Of a stretch of DNA of 6,322 nucleotides, positions 6,153 to 6,322 are shown one piece after another. The position numbers were made by a program, and so were the translations under genes. Origin of the DNA: Spirochaetia bacterium (GTDB lineage Bacteria; Spirochaetota; Leptospirae; Leptospirales; Leptonemataceae); NCBI GenBank assembly GCA_016195395.1, contig JACPZR010000565.1, positions 1-6,322 of the forward strand. Direction: 5' to 3'. Position 1 is the first letter of the stretch, and each line of letters begins with the position of its first letter. The notes under the pieces are model-generated. The model did no database searches, had not been told where the DNA came from, and saw nothing but the letters and a program-made list of their open reading frames with translations.

Positions 6153-6322
6153 GCAGTTTTTCCTTTGCGAACGTCATGCAGACGCACTGCCATAAGAAGG
6201 GTTACACCAAGCATCAGGGCGAGCACAAGATACGCGCCCCCAACGTTCAACGTCCAGTAGAGGTAGCCGCCCAGAAGCGGCCCCACAGCGCGCGCGAGCG
6301 ACTCAAACGAGCGGATGACGCC
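6149..6322 (-). CDS. MFS transporter, C-terminal end (partial)
   Basis: The frame is open from the right window edge to a TGA at 6149-6151, giving the last 57 residues; the start lies outside the window. It reads SLARAVGPLLGGYLYW, typical of the penultimate helix of major facilitator superfamily proteins with its GPxxGG motif. A last hydrophobic helix follows (about residues 28-46, VGGAYLVLALMLGVTLLMA), then a short basic cytoplasmic tail ending in GKTA. In drug and metabolite exporters of the DHA1 type, a very similar SxARAxGPxxGG pattern occurs, but the substrate cannot be read from this part. Its stop overlaps the peptidase start by four bases (ATGA), so the two are almost certainly co-translated. 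The family call is good from two helices only; the subfamily is a guess. Confidence 0.8.
   Translation of the reverse strand, partial: GVIRSFESLARAVGPLLGGYLYWTLNVGGAYLVLALMLGVTLLMAVRLHDVRKGKTA
6161..6166 (-). promoter_or_regulatory. ribosome binding site of the M28 peptidase gene
   Basis: AAAGGA on the minus strand, 8 bases before the ATG at 6152, lies within the last codons of the MFS gene. It supports this start and translational coupling. Confidence 0.7.

Noticed and set aside
1..6322. Search for CRISPR arrays, transposase genes, terminal inverted repeats, tRNAs and riboswitches
   Set aside because: I saw no regularly spaced repeats, transposase motifs, cloverleaf or conserved riboswitch cores by eye. 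A computational RNA scan was not possible here.

Overview
The window is compact, protein-dense bacterial DNA with a moderately high GC content by eye. There are no tRNA or rRNA genes, CRISPR arrays, insertion sequences or attachment sites that I can see. The partial gene at the left edge resembles a GHKL-ATPase-like family that I associate with Leptospira-like spirochaetes. Together with PleD-like REC-REC-GGDEF proteins and a lipoprotein M28 peptidase, this makes a free-living Gram-negative bacterium likely and Spirochaetota a tentative guess. I cannot fix the phylum from this window.

Layout. Positions 1-471 (+) hold the 3' end of the GHKL-like gene. It overlaps by 28 bp, tail to tail, an unrecognised membrane-anchored or lipoprotein gene on the minus strand (444-1142). 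A 245-bp divergent intergenic region (1143-1387) follows. It contains an AT-rich block with a good sigma70-type promoter, and a strong stem-loop at the expected transcript start. This promoter drives a small membrane-anchored rhodanese (1388-1747, +). A bulged GC-rich hairpin at 1757-1794 separates the rhodanese from the convergent minus-strand cluster.

From 1780 to the right edge is one minus-strand, operon-like cluster. In transcription order it reads: the C-terminus of an MFS transporter (6149-6322, cut by the window edge); a PA/PDZ-containing M28 zinc peptidase with a lipoprotein signal (4338-6152); a REC-REC-GGDEF protein with a degenerate GGNKF motif (3051-4310); and a paralogous REC-REC-GGDEF protein with an intact GGEEF motif (1780-3054). 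Two of the three junctions are 4-base ATGA overlaps. The third is a 27-base gap spanned in part by a perfect 8-bp stem-loop whose loop contains the peptidase stop codon.

How they may work together (inference): the two GGDEF proteins look like a tandem duplication in which one copy kept diguanylate cyclase signature residues while the other became a probable pseudo-enzyme. Three of the four receiver domains have lost the phospho-accepting Asp. This suggests a co-translated c-di-GMP synthase and regulatory partner, produced together with an envelope peptidase and a transporter. I see no clear evidence of a wholly new system. The degenerate/active GGDEF pair is the item most worth following up.
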